DNA from: Bacteroidetes bacterium HGW-Bacteroidetes-12
GTDB taxonomy: Bacteria > Bacteroidota > Bacteroidia > Flavobacteriales_E > Vicingaceae
Direction of reading: 5' to 3'
DNA: 9,125 nucleotides
Assembly: GCA_002841035.1 (NCBI GenBank)
Contig: PHDR01000086.1
Location: forward strand, 1 to 9,125
The translations under genes were made by a program, and so were the position numbers. Positions 1-6,280 of the stretch are shown piece after piece. The notes beneath the pieces are model-generated. The model saw only the letters and a program-made list of their open reading frames with translations. It made no database searches and was not told the origin of the DNA. The first letter of the stretch is position 1. Every line of letters begins with the position of its first letter.

Positions 1-144
1 CCTTCTATCTTAGAAATCTTTTTAGAAATTATTTTTGAAGCAGATGGAGTTCCTTTAGAAATAGCAAAAGAAGCGTTAAGATTAGCTGCACAAAAGTTGC
101 CTATTAAAACTAAATTTATGGTTAGAAGAGACTATACTGAATAA
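1..144 (+). CDS. rplP: 50S ribosomal protein L16 (uL16), 3' part only
   Basis: The gene enters from the left edge, so only the last 47 codons are visible. Frame 1 reads through to a TAA at 142-144. The segment EADGVPLEIAKEALRLAA followed by QKLPIKTKF is the characteristic C-terminal part of uL16, a large-subunit protein near the peptidyl transferase centre that contacts A-site tRNA and 5S rRNA. It is followed by rpmC after 18 nt, the standard S10-operon order. Upstream of EADG the usual short loop (proline-glycine, then about four residues) is replaced by a longer hydrophobic stretch with a LEIF/LEII duplication at codons 4-11. Neither other forward frame restores the normal loop. Identity is certain from the C-terminus and the neighbours; the beginning lies outside the window. 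Confidence 0.95.
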   Translation, partial: PSILEIFLEIIFEADGVPLEIAKEALRLAAQKLPIKTKFMVRRDYTE

Positions 145-162
145 CCAAAAACAAGAATAAAC

Positions 163-357
163 ATGAAACAAATAGATATAAAAGATCTTTCACAGGATGA
201 TTTGAATGAAAAATTCCAAGAGCAAAAAAATACATTAACACGTATAAAATTGGCTCATGCAGTATCTCCTCTTGAAAATCCTTCTCAAATAAAACAAGTG
301 AGAAGAACAGTTGCTAGATTGAACACTGAATTAAGAAAACGTGCAAAGCTATCGTAA
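163..357 (+). CDS. rpmC: 50S ribosomal protein L29 (uL29)
   Basis: This encodes a 64-residue protein, the normal size for uL29. uL29 is a small helical hairpin on the large-subunit surface near the polypeptide exit tunnel, beside uL23, where trigger factor and SRP dock. The start MKQIDIKDLS and the pattern ENPSQIKQVRR (38-48) followed by a helix ending LNTELRKR (53-60) match the family. It lies 18 nt after rplP and 12 nt before the chosen rpsQ start. The leader before the ATG is A-rich with no SD. It ends in a double stop, TAATAA. Confidence 0.97.
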   Translation: MKQIDIKDLSQDDLNEKFQEQKNTLTRIKLAHAVSPLENPSQIKQVRRTVARLNTELRKRAKLS

Positions 358-369
358 TAATAAATAATG

Positions 370-627
370 ATGGAAAATAGAAATTTAAGAAAAGAAAGAA
401 TAGGTTTAGTTGTAAGTAATAAAATGGAAAAATCCATTGTTATTACGGTTGAACGAAAAGTAAAACATCCAATTTACGGAAAATTCGTTAAGAAATCAAC
501 TAAATTTATGGCTCATGATGAAAAAAATGACTGTAACATTGGAGATACAGTTAAAATTATGGAAACAAAGCCATTAAGTAAAAATAAATGTTGGAGATTA
601 GTAGAAATACTAGAAAGAGCTAAATAA
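370..627 (+). CDS. rpsQ: 30S ribosomal protein S17 (uS17)
   Basis: uS17 is an OB-fold primary 16S rRNA-binding protein of the small subunit. The 85-residue product carries RNLRKERIGLV near the N-terminus, the KVKHPIYGKF strand (30-39), an AHDE-x-NDCNIGDTV block (48-61) and the C-terminal signature KPLSKNKCWRLVEIL. Two ATG codons lie in tandem at 367 and 370. I chose the second because the Bacteroidota proteins I recall begin M-E-x-R-N-L-R-K-E-R; using the first adds a single methionine. No SD is present. The stop is separated from the rplN start by one base, so the two are probably translationally coupled. Confidence 0.96.
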   Translation: MENRNLRKERIGLVVSNKMEKSIVITVERKVKHPIYGKFVKKSTKFMAHDEKNDCNIGDTVKIMETKPLSKNKCWRLVEILERAK

Positions 628-628
628 T

Positions 629-997
629 ATGATACAAGCAGAATCAAGATTAAAAATAGCTGATAACAGCGGTGCCAAAGAAGTTTTATGTATTAAAGTT
701 TTAGGAGGCTCAAAAAGAAGATATGCATCTGTTGGTGATGTAATTGTTGTTTCAGTGAAACAAGCATTACCCTCAGGTAATGTTAAAAAAGGAGCAGTTC
801 ATAAAGCTGTAATAGTTAGAACCAGTAAAGAAATTAGAAGAATAGATGGTTCATACATCAGATTTGATGATAATGCAGCTGTAATTCTAAATGATGCTGG
901 TGAGATGAGAGGAACACGTATCTTCGGACCAGTGGCTAGAGAATTGAGAGAAAAATCTTTTATGAAAATAGTTTCTCTTGCACCAGAAGTATTATAA
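629..997 (+). CDS. rplN: 50S ribosomal protein L14 (uL14)
   Basis: At 122 residues this is exactly the usual length of uL14, a beta-barrel protein at the subunit interface that helps form bridges to 16S rRNA and contacts bL19. Visible landmarks are DNSGAKEV (12-19), the signature VKKGAVHKAVIVRT (52-65), RFDDNAAVILND (78-89) and the C-terminal GTRIFGPVARELR (95-107). The start is one base after the rpsQ stop, with no room for an independent SD. The next gene, rplX, begins 25 nt downstream. Confidence 0.98.
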   Translation: MIQAESRLKIADNSGAKEVLCIKVLGGSKRRYASVGDVIVVSVKQALPSGNVKKGAVHKAVIVRTSKEIRRIDGSYIRFDDNAAVILNDAGEMRGTRIFGPVARELREKSFMKIVSLAPEVL

Positions 998-1022
998 ATT
1001 GAAATAATTAGATAGTTAAGTT

Positions 1023-1349
1023 ATGACTAAGTTACACATAAAAAAAGGCGATTCAGTTAAAGTGATTGCTGGAGAATCTAAAGGAGCTGAAGGTGTTGTG
1101 AAAAAGATTTTCACACAAACATCTAGAGTTATAGTAGATGGAGATAAAATTAAAAAAATCTCAAAGCATACAAAACCAAATGCAGCAAATCCTAATGGAG
1201 GTATTGTGAAAGAAGAAGCATCTATTCATATCTCAAATTTAATGGTTGTTGACCCAAAATCAGGAACGCCAACTCGAATTGGAAGAAAAAAGAATGCTGA
1301 AGGAAAAAATGTAAGATACGCTAAAAAATCAGGGGAGGTATTATCATGA
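1023..1349 (+). CDS. rplX: 50S ribosomal protein L24 (uL24)
   Basis: uL24 is an assembly-initiating protein that binds the 5' domain of 23S rRNA near the tunnel exit. The 108-residue product has an N-terminal KOW motif (about residues 6-33, with KKGDSVKVIAGESKGAEG), followed by the family block EASIHISNLMVVDP (65-78) and a basic C-terminus typical of the bacterial protein. The gene ends in TGA inside an ATGA overlap with the rplE start. It is one of only two genes in the window not ending in TAA. Its last codons also contain an SD-like run that serves rplE. Confidence 0.97.
   Translation: MTKLHIKKGDSVKVIAGESKGAEGVVKKIFTQTSRVIVDGDKIKKISKHTKPNAANPNGGIVKEEASIHISNLMVVDPKSGTPTRIGRKKNAEGKNVRYAKKSGEVLS
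1333..1338 (+). promoter_or_regulatory. Shine-Dalgarno site of rplE inside rplX
   Basis: The run GGGAGG lies 7 nt before the rplE ATG at 1346 and is strongly complementary to the CCUCC core of the 16S 3' end. Nearly all other genes in this window lack such a site. Its position within the last rplX codons, together with the ATGA overlap, suggests that rplE is started by ribosomes finishing rplX. Confidence 0.75.
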
Positions 1350-1894
1350 GTTATGTACCAAGGTTAAAAAAACAATATAGAGAAGAAATTTCTATCTCTT
1401 TAAAAGATAAGTTCGCTTATTCTTCTGTAATGCAAGTGCCTAGACTTGAAAAAATTTGTATTAATCAAGGTGTTGGTGATGCTGTTACAGACAAACGATT
1501 AGTTGAATCTGCTGTAGAAGAAATGACTAAAATTACTGGTCAAAAAGCAAATCCAACTTATTCTAAAAAAGATATTTCTAATTTCAAACTTAGAAAAGGA
1601 ATGCCAATTGGAGCAAAAGTTACGCTAAGAGGTGATAAAATGTATGAATTTTTAGATAGATTGATTTCTGTTGCACTTCCAAGAACTAGAGATTTTAAAG
1701 GAATTGAAACAAAAGGTTTTGATGGAAGAGGCAATTATACGTTAGGAATTAAAGAACAAATTATTTTCCCTGAAATAGACATAGATAAAATTAAAAATGT
1801 GAGTGGAATGGATATTACATTTGTTACTACCGCAACAACAAACGAAGAAGGAAAAGCATTATTAACAGAATTTGGTTTCCCATTTAAGAAATAA
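1346..1894 (+). CDS. rplE: 50S ribosomal protein L5 (uL5)
   Basis: uL5 binds 5S rRNA in the central protuberance and contacts P-site tRNA and uS13 through an intersubunit bridge. The protein is 182 residues, close to the usual 178-185. Landmarks include YVPRLKKQYREEI near the start, VPRLEKICINQGVGDA (31-46), TGQKANPTYSKKDISNFKLRKG (64-85), LPRTRDFKGI (111-120), the GRGNYTLGIKEQIIFPEI segment (128-145) and a C-terminal FGFPF. The ATG overlaps the rplX TGA by 4 nt and has a good SD at 1333-1338. The stop is a TAATAA pair, and rpsN follows after 8 nt. Confidence 0.98.
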   Translation: MSYVPRLKKQYREEISISLKDKFAYSSVMQVPRLEKICINQGVGDAVTDKRLVESAVEEMTKITGQKANPTYSKKDISNFKLRKGMPIGAKVTLRGDKMYEFLDRLISVALPRTRDFKGIETKGFDGRGNYTLGIKEQIIFPEIDIDKIKNVSGMDITFVTTATTNEEGKALLTEFGFPFKK

Positions 1895-1902
1895 TAAAGA
1901 TT

Positions 1903-2172
1903 ATGGCAAAAGAATCAATGAAAGCTCGTGAGAGAAAACGAGAAGCGATGGTTGAAAAATATGCAGATAAACGTGCGGCACTTAAAGCTGCTGGCGATTG
2001 GGATGCATTGCAAAAATTACCAAAAAACTCTTCTAAAGTTAGATTACATAATAGATGTAAATTAACAGGAAGACCTAGAGGTTACATGAGACAATTTGGT
2101 ATTTCAAGGGTAACATTTAGAGAAATGGCTTCAAATGGATTAATTCCAGGAATAACAAAAGCAAGTTGGTAA
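1903..2172 (+). CDS. rpsN: 30S ribosomal protein S14 (uS14), zinc-free long form
   Basis: uS14 binds the 3' major domain in the small-subunit head. At 89 residues this is the long bacterial form. The C-terminal half carries KVRLHNRCKLTGRPRGYMRQ (45-64), then FGISRVTFREMASNGLIPGITKASW in family order, ending KASW. Only one cysteine (C52) remains in the region that holds two CxxC pairs in zinc-binding S14 proteins, so this is the C-minus form that does not need zinc. It sits between rplE (8 nt) and rpsH (77 nt), and ends in three in-frame stops, TAATAATAA. Confidence 0.97.
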   Translation: MAKESMKARERKREAMVEKYADKRAALKAAGDWDALQKLPKNSSKVRLHNRCKLTGRPRGYMRQFGISRVTFREMASNGLIPGITKASW

Positions 2173-2187
2173 TAATAACAAAGAGCT

Positions 2188-2194
2188 AAAGGAG
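2188..2194 (+). promoter_or_regulatory. Shine-Dalgarno-like site upstream of a 13-codon ORF
   Basis: AAAGGAG lies in the rpsN-rpsH gap, 8 nt before an ATG at 2203 and 56 nt before the rpsH ATG. It is far too distant to serve rpsH directly, so it either marks translation of the short ORF or is coincidental. GGAG runs are otherwise scarce in front of genes here. Confidence 0.5.
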
Positions 2195-2202
2195 TATAAC
2201 TG

Positions 2203-2244
2203 ATGATTAATCAAAGTGTACTTTTAACAATAATAATAAATTAA
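2203..2244 (+). CDS. possible 13-residue leader ORF before rpsH
   Basis: ATG at 2203 opens a short frame reading MINQSVLLTIIIN and ending in TAA at 2242-2244, 5 nt before the rpsH ATG. It has an AAAGGAG run at ideal spacing (8 nt), better than the start of almost any full-length gene in the window. I recognise no homologue. It could be a leader peptide whose translation brings ribosomes to rpsH by termination-reinitiation, or it could be chance in an AT-rich gap. S8 is an established regulator of spc operons in enterobacteria, which makes a control element here plausible. No codon-level evidence of selection can be obtained from one sequence. Confidence 0.3.
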   Translation: MINQSVLLTIIIN

Positions 2245-2249
2245 ATATA

Positions 2250-2645
2250 ATGACAGATTCAGTAGCAGATTACTTAACAAGAATAAGAAACGCTGTTAGT
2301 GCTAAGCACAAAGTAGTAGATATACCTGCATCAAACTTAAAAAAAGAAATGACAAAAATTTTGTTTGAAAAAGGTTATATTCTAAATTATAAATTTGAAG
2401 ATAATATTGTTCAAGGTAACATAAAAATTGCATTGAAATATCATCCACAAACAAAAATATCAGCTATTTCTAAATTAATTAGAGTAAGTAAACCTGGTTT
2501 AAGGAAATATGCTAATTCTACAACATTACCAAGAGTAATAAATGGATTAGGTATAGCCATTATTTCAACATCAAAAGGTGTGATGACTGATAAAGAAGCT
2601 CGCACAGAGAAAGTGGGTGGAGAAGTTTTATGTTATATATATTAA
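2250..2645 (+). CDS. rpsH: 30S ribosomal protein S8 (uS8)
   Basis: uS8 is a primary 16S rRNA-binding protein of the central domain (helix 21), and in Escherichia coli it represses the spc operon by binding its mRNA. The 131-residue product has DSVADYLTRIRNAV (3-16), the IPASNLKKEMTKIL helix (25-38), the SKPGLRKYA loop (80-88) and the C-terminal motif STSKGVMTDKEA (107-118), ending VGGEVLCYIY. The start at 2250 gives the usual N-terminus. It has no SD of its own and is preceded by AT-only sequence and a possible 13-codon leader ORF. rplF follows after 25 nt. Confidence 0.98.
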   Translation: MTDSVADYLTRIRNAVSAKHKVVDIPASNLKKEMTKILFEKGYILNYKFEDNIVQGNIKIALKYHPQTKISAISKLIRVSKPGLRKYANSTTLPRVINGLGIAIISTSKGVMTDKEARTEKVGGEVLCYIY

Positions 2646-2670
2646 TATATTAAATTAAAGATTAATAATT

Positions 2671-3225
2671 ATGTCAAGAATAGGAAAATCACCCATAACT
2701 GTTCCTAGTGGAGTTGAAGTTAAAGTGGAAAAAGGTTTAGTTACTGTTAAAGGCACTAAAGGAGAATTAACGCAGGATATTGATACAGCAATAACTGTTG
2801 AAGTTGAGGGAAATACTGTTAATGTTTTACGCCATACAGAACAAAAAACTCATAAAGCAAAACATGGCTTATATAGATCGTTAATATCGAATATGATTGA
2901 AGGAGTATCTAATGGATTTAAAGTACAGCAAGAATTAGTTGGAGTTGGTTATAGAGCAAATGTACAGGGTCAAAGATTAGATTTAATGGTTGGATATTCC
3001 CACAATATTATTTTGGAAATACCAAAAGAAGTGAAAGTATCAGCAGAGGCAGAAAGAGGTAAAAATCCAATTATTACATTAGAGTCTCATGATAAACAAT
3101 TAATAGGTCATGTAGCTGCAAAAATTCGCTCACTTAGAAAACCAGAGCCTTATAAAGGTAAAGGTATTAAGTTTGTTGGAGAAATATTAAGAAGAAAAGC
3201 TGGAAAATCAGCTGCAAAAAAATAA
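2671..3225 (+). CDS. rplF: 50S ribosomal protein L6 (uL6)
   Basis: uL6 has two similar domains and lies near the sarcin-ricin loop and the factor-binding site of the large subunit. The product is 184 residues. It begins MSRIGKSPITVPSGV, has KGTKGEL (28-33), LVGVGYRA (89-96) at the domain junction, and the signature PEPYKGKGIKFVGE (158-171) that ends bacterial L6, followed by a basic alanine-lysine tail. The leader is AT-only with no SD. It sits in the normal spc order, 25 nt after rpsH and 27 nt before rplR. Confidence 0.98.
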   Translation: MSRIGKSPITVPSGVEVKVEKGLVTVKGTKGELTQDIDTAITVEVEGNTVNVLRHTEQKTHKAKHGLYRSLISNMIEGVSNGFKVQQELVGVGYRANVQGQRLDLMVGYSHNIILEIPKEVKVSAEAERGKNPIITLESHDKQLIGHVAAKIRSLRKPEPYKGKGIKFVGEILRRKAGKSAAKK

Positions 3226-3252
3226 TTAAATCAATCATAATAACAAATTGTT

Positions 3253-3606
3253 ATGGCACTAAGTAGAAAAGACAGACGACTAAGAATCAAAAGAAGGATT
3301 AGAAAAGTTGTAAAAGGAACAAACGAACAACCAAGGTTATCTGTATATAGGAGTAATAAAGAAATTTATGCTCAAATCATTAATGATTTATCAGGAACAA
3401 CATTGGTTTCAGCTTCATCAAGGGATAAAGATGTTAAAGTAAAAGGAAATAAAGTAGAAGTAGCTACTATCGTTGGTAAAGCTATCGCAGAAAAAGCAGT
3501 TAAAGCAGGAATTACAAACATTGCTTTTGATAGAAATGGTTATTTATATCATGGAAGAGTTAAGGCTTTAGCTGATGCAGCACGTGAAGCAGGTTTGAAA
3601 TTCTAA
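3253..3606 (+). CDS. rplR: 50S ribosomal protein L18 (uL18)
   Basis: uL18 binds 5S rRNA and helps place it in the central protuberance together with uL5. The 117-residue product has a strongly basic N-terminus (residues 5-21, rich in R and K), then PRLSVYRSNKEIYAQIIND (27-45), a GKAIAEKAVKAGI helix (75-87), and the C-terminal block FDRNGYLYHGRVKALADAAREAG (92-114) typical of the family. The stop TAA is followed directly by an in-frame TAG. rpsE starts 27 nt downstream. Confidence 0.98.
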   Translation: MALSRKDRRLRIKRRIRKVVKGTNEQPRLSVYRSNKEIYAQIINDLSGTTLVSASSRDKDVKVKGNKVEVATIVGKAIAEKAVKAGITNIAFDRNGYLYHGRVKALADAAREAGLKF

Positions 3607-3633
3607 TAGATAGATTTAGATATATAAAATATT

Positions 3634-4152
3634 ATGGCAAAAACAGAAAATAAAATAGTAAGAGCTACGGAAACAGAATTAAAAGACAGATTAGTAGCTA
3701 TTAATAGAGTAACGAAAGTAACTAAAGGGGGTAGAAATTTTAGCTTTTCAGCAATAGTTGTTGTTGGAGATGAAAAAGGTGTTGTTGGACATGGATTAGG
3801 AAAAGCGAATGAAGTTACTGAAGCAATTACTAAAGGTATAGAATCTGCAAAAAGAAATTGTATTAGAGTACCTATTATTAATGGTTCTATACCTCATGAA
3901 CAAAATGGTAAATTTGGTGGAGCAAGAGTTTTTATTAGACCTGCAGCACATGGAACTGGAGTAATAGCTGGAGGTGCGATGCGTGCAGTTTTTGAAAGTG
4001 TTGGAATTACTGATGTGTTAGCTAAATCTAAAGGTTCATCAAATCCTCATAATGTGGTAAAAGCTACTTTAGATGCATTAGCTCAGTTAAGAGATGCTTA
4101 TACTGTTGCAGAACATAGAGGTGTAGATTTAAATACTGTTTTTAACGGATAA
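3634..4152 (+). CDS. rpsE: 30S ribosomal protein S5 (uS5)
   Basis: uS5 sits at the mRNA entry channel and affects decoding accuracy together with uS4 (rpsD, also in this window). The 172-residue protein shows the N-terminal double-stranded-RNA-binding-like domain, with LKDRLVAINRVTKVTKGGRNFSFSA (16-40) and VVGDEKGVVGHGLGKANEV (43-61), then the second domain with RPAAHGTGVIAGGAMRAVFE (102-121), DVLAKSKGSSNPHNVVKAT (127-145). No SD is present. It is followed by 105 nt without a gene other than a heptad-phased repeat, then by rpmD. Confidence 0.98.
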   Translation: MAKTENKIVRATETELKDRLVAINRVTKVTKGGRNFSFSAIVVVGDEKGVVGHGLGKANEVTEAITKGIESAKRNCIRVPIINGSIPHEQNGKFGGARVFIRPAAHGTGVIAGGAMRAVFESVGITDVLAKSKGSSNPHNVVKATLDALAQLRDAYTVAEHRGVDLNTVFNG

Positions 4153-4170
4153 ATTATAAAAGCAATATAG

Positions 4171-4247
4171 GTTAAAAGTATACTGAATGAGGTTTAAAGT
4201 TAATTATAGAACTAAAAACCTTAAACCTTAAACTTGAAATCTTAAAC
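4171..4247 (+). repeat. 7-nt-phased inverted repeat array, copy 1 (rpsE-rpmD gap)
   Basis: The left half has units starting with G at 4171, 4178, 4185, 4192 and 4199; three of the five begin GTT. The right half has AAC ending at 4212, 4219, 4226, 4233 and 4247 (the unit ending at 4240 reads AAT). Spacing is exactly 7 throughout. CTTAAAC occurs three times in the right half. Positions 4190-4201 can pair with 4217-4228 at 11 of 12 positions, around a 15-nt loop. The array ends 10 nt before the rpmD ATG. I cannot name a known repeat family for it. Confidence 0.75.
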
Positions 4248-4257
4248 TTAAAAGAAG

Positions 4258-4434
4258 ATGGCAAAGATTAGAATTAAACAAGTAAAAAGTCAAATAAAAA
4301 GACCAGAGCGTCAAAAAAGGACACTCAAGGCTTTAGGCTTAAAAAAATTAAACAATGTGATTGAACATGAAGCAACTCCACAAATTCTTGGAATGATAGC
4401 AAAAGTTAGTCACTTAGTTGAAGTAGTTAAATAA
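4258..4434 (+). CDS. rpmD: 50S ribosomal protein L30 (uL30)
   Basis: uL30 is a small large-subunit protein that binds 23S rRNA. This 58-residue frame begins MAKIRIKQVKSQIKR and contains PERQKRTLKALGLKKLNNV (16-34), the L30 signature in which a basic strand is followed by the RTLKALGLKK helix. It continues with a helix containing PQILGMIAKVSHLVEV (41-56). Length and content match bacterial L30 of about 58-60 residues, and its place between rpsE and rplO is the standard spc position. The start follows the heptad repeat array, with AAAAGAAG just before the ATG, a weak purine-rich leader rather than a true SD. It was read directly, being below common ORF length cut-offs. Confidence 0.96.
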   Translation: MAKIRIKQVKSQIKRPERQKRTLKALGLKKLNNVIEHEATPQILGMIAKVSHLVEVVK

Positions 4435-4461
4435 GTTAAGAAAAATATAATATAAAGTAAA

Positions 4462-4908
4462 ATGGACTTATCAAATTTAAAACCTGCAGAAGGATCAACC
4501 AAACAAGGTAAACGTATCGGTAGAGGACAAGGCTCTGGAAGAGGTGGCACCTCAACAAGAGGTCATAAAGGAGCAAAATCTAGATCAGGTTACAAACGAA
4601 AAATTGGATTTGAAGGTGGACAAATGCCACTTCAAAGAAGAGTTCCAAAATTTGGATTTACTAATATAAATAGAGTTGAATATAAAGGAGTTAATCTTGA
4701 TGTTCTTCAAATGTTAGCTGATGAAAAAGGATTGAAAGAAATTACTGTGGCCGCCTTACATGAAAATGGGTTGGTAGCTAAAAAAGATTTAGTTAAAATT
4801 TTAGGTAGAGGAGAACTCAAAGCAAAATTAGATATCACTGTTCATGCATATTCAAAAACAGCTAAAGCTGCTATTGAATCTGCTGGAGGTTCTGCAAAAG
4901 AGCTTTAA
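4462..4908 (+). CDS. rplO: 50S ribosomal protein L15 (uL15)
   Basis: uL15 is a late-assembly large-subunit protein whose extended N-terminal arm threads into 23S rRNA. The 148-residue product shows the glycine/arginine-rich arm, with MDLSNLKPAEGS, KRIGRGQGSGRGGTSTRGHK (17-36) and GFEGGQMPLQRRVPKFGF (49-66). The globular C-terminal domain includes VKILGRGELKAKLDITVHAYSK-type sequence (111-132) and an AAIESAGG helix (136-143). The start follows an AT-rich 27-nt gap without an SD. secY follows after 10 nt, the usual arrangement. Confidence 0.98.
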   Translation: MDLSNLKPAEGSTKQGKRIGRGQGSGRGGTSTRGHKGAKSRSGYKRKIGFEGGQMPLQRRVPKFGFTNINRVEYKGVNLDVLQMLADEKGLKEITVAALHENGLVAKKDLVKILGRGELKAKLDITVHAYSKTAKAAIESAGGSAKEL

Positions 4909-4918
4909 TATTTAAAGA

Positions 4919-6265
4919 ATGAAGAAATTTATAGAAACCATAAAGAATATTTTAAGCATCGAAGATCTTAGAGCAAGAATCATAACAACTTTAGGGTTGT
5001 TATTGGTTTATCGTTTAGGGTCTTATGTTGTTTTGCCAGGTGTTGATTCTACTGTCTTGGAAGCTGCTAATGCTAATAATGCAGGTGGTGGGATTATGGA
5101 TTTGATTAATATTTTTGCAGGAGGGGCTTTTAATAGAGCATCTATTTTTGCATTAGGTATTATGCCTTATATCTCAGCATCTATTGTAATTCAATTATTA
5201 GGTATGGCAATTCCATACTTTCAACGCTTACAAAAAGAGGGAGAAAGTGGTAGAAGAAAAATTAACCAGATAACACGAGTTTTGACTATTGCTATTACAG
5301 GATTTCAAGCTCCAGGTTATATTGCAACACAAGTTGCTAATTATCCAGGTGTTGTTCCAAACGAAGGTCCGCTATGGTGGTTTTCAACAGTACTATTGCT
5401 AATTACAGGAACTATGTTTGTGATGTGGATAGGAGAACGAATTACAGAAAAAGGAATTGGAAATGGTATCTCTTTACTTATTATGATAGGTATTATAGCT
5501 AATTTACCATCAGCTTTTGTTTTTGAAATAGGCTCTCGTTTTGGTATAGGTGGTGTTGGAGGACCTATTATCCTTCTTGTTGAAGTTGCAGTTTTGTTAG
5601 TTGTTATATTAGTTACTATTTTGTTAGTTCAAGGTACAAGAAAAATTCCAGTACAATATGCAAAACGAATAGTAGGTAACAAACAATATGGAGGAGTTAG
5701 AGATTACATCCCTTTAAAAGTAAATGCAGCTGGAGTAATGCCTATTATTTTTGCTCAAGCAATTATGTTTATTCCAATGACCTTAGCGGGTTTTGGAGAT
5801 TCAGATGCTACGAGTTGGATAGTAACTACATTTAGCAATCCAAATGGATTTGCATACAATTTTACGTTCTTTTTAATGATTATTGCATTTACCTATTTTT
5901 ACACAGCTGTTACGATTAACCCAAATAATATGGCAGATGAAATGAAGCGTAGTGGTGGATTTATACCAGGAGTTAAACCAGGAAAGAAAACAGCTGACTT
6001 TATTGATAATGTAATGTCAAAAATAACATTACCAGGATCTATGTTTTTAGGATTGGTTGCCATATTACCTGCTTTTGCAGCAATATTAGGAGTAAATCAA
6101 GCATTTTCTTATTTCTACGGAGGAACATCATTGTTAATTATGGTAGGGGTAATTTTAGATACCTTACAACAAATAGAAAGTCATTTATTAATGCGTCATT
6201 ATGATGGATTAATGAAAACAGGAAAAATAAAAGGTCGATCATCACGAATGGGAATGGCAGGTTAA
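4919..6265 (+). CDS. secY: SecY, channel subunit of the Sec protein translocase
   Basis: SecY forms the protein-conducting channel of the inner membrane with SecE and SecG, used by SecA substrates and by SRP-targeted membrane proteins. The protein is 448 residues, about the usual length, with ten hydrophobic stretches at roughly 21-40, 74-97, 118-138, 153-172, 182-204, 216-237, 270-292, 312-334, 373-395 and 398-417. Family landmarks are FAGGAFNRASIFALGIMPYI (66-85), GERITEKGIGNGISLLI (172-188), the TRKIPVQYAKR cytosolic loop (240-250), NAAGVMPIIFAQ (269-280), NPNNMADEMKRSGGFIPGVKPG (334-355) and a C-terminal tail with HLLMRHYDGLMK. There is no adk between it and map. It begins 10 nt after rplO without an SD. 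Confidence 0.98.
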   Translation: MKKFIETIKNILSIEDLRARIITTLGLLLVYRLGSYVVLPGVDSTVLEAANANNAGGGIMDLINIFAGGAFNRASIFALGIMPYISASIVIQLLGMAIPYFQRLQKEGESGRRKINQITRVLTIAITGFQAPGYIATQVANYPGVVPNEGPLWWFSTVLLLITGTMFVMWIGERITEKGIGNGISLLIMIGIIANLPSAFVFEIGSRFGIGGVGGPIILLVEVAVLLVVILVTILLVQGTRKIPVQYAKRIVGNKQYGGVRDYIPLKVNAAGVMPIIFAQAIMFIPMTLAGFGDSDATSWIVTTFSNPNGFAYNFTFFLMIIAFTYFYTAVTINPNNMADEMKRSGGFIPGVKPGKKTADFIDNVMSKITLPGSMFLGLVAILPAFAAILGVNQAFSYFYGGTSLLIMVGVILDTLQQIESHLLMRHYDGLMKTGKIKGRSSRMGMAG

Positions 6266-6266
6266 A

Positions 6267-6272
6267 AAGGAG
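6267..6272 (+). promoter_or_regulatory. Shine-Dalgarno site of map
   Basis: AAGGAG stands 8 nt before the map ATG at 6281, immediately after the secY stop at 6263-6265. It is one of only three well-placed SDs in the window. It decides the map start at 6281 and suggests that map is initiated differently from the ribosomal protein genes around it. Confidence 0.75.
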
Positions 6273-6280
6273 ATTTTGGA

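Noticed and set aside
1337..1359. Hairpin GGTA/TACC covering the rplE start as a regulatory switch
   Set aside because: Only four or five pairs around a 15-nt loop; too weak to claim without comparative support.
2217..2227. AAAG/CTTT hairpin in the rpsN-rpsH gap
   Set aside because: A four-base stem with a four-base loop is expected by chance in such AT-rich sequence.
4153..4257. Separate promoter for rpmD or for the genes downstream
   Set aside because: I looked for the Bacteroidota -7 element TAnnTTTG and an upstream TTTG in this and the other long gaps and saw no well-spaced pair.
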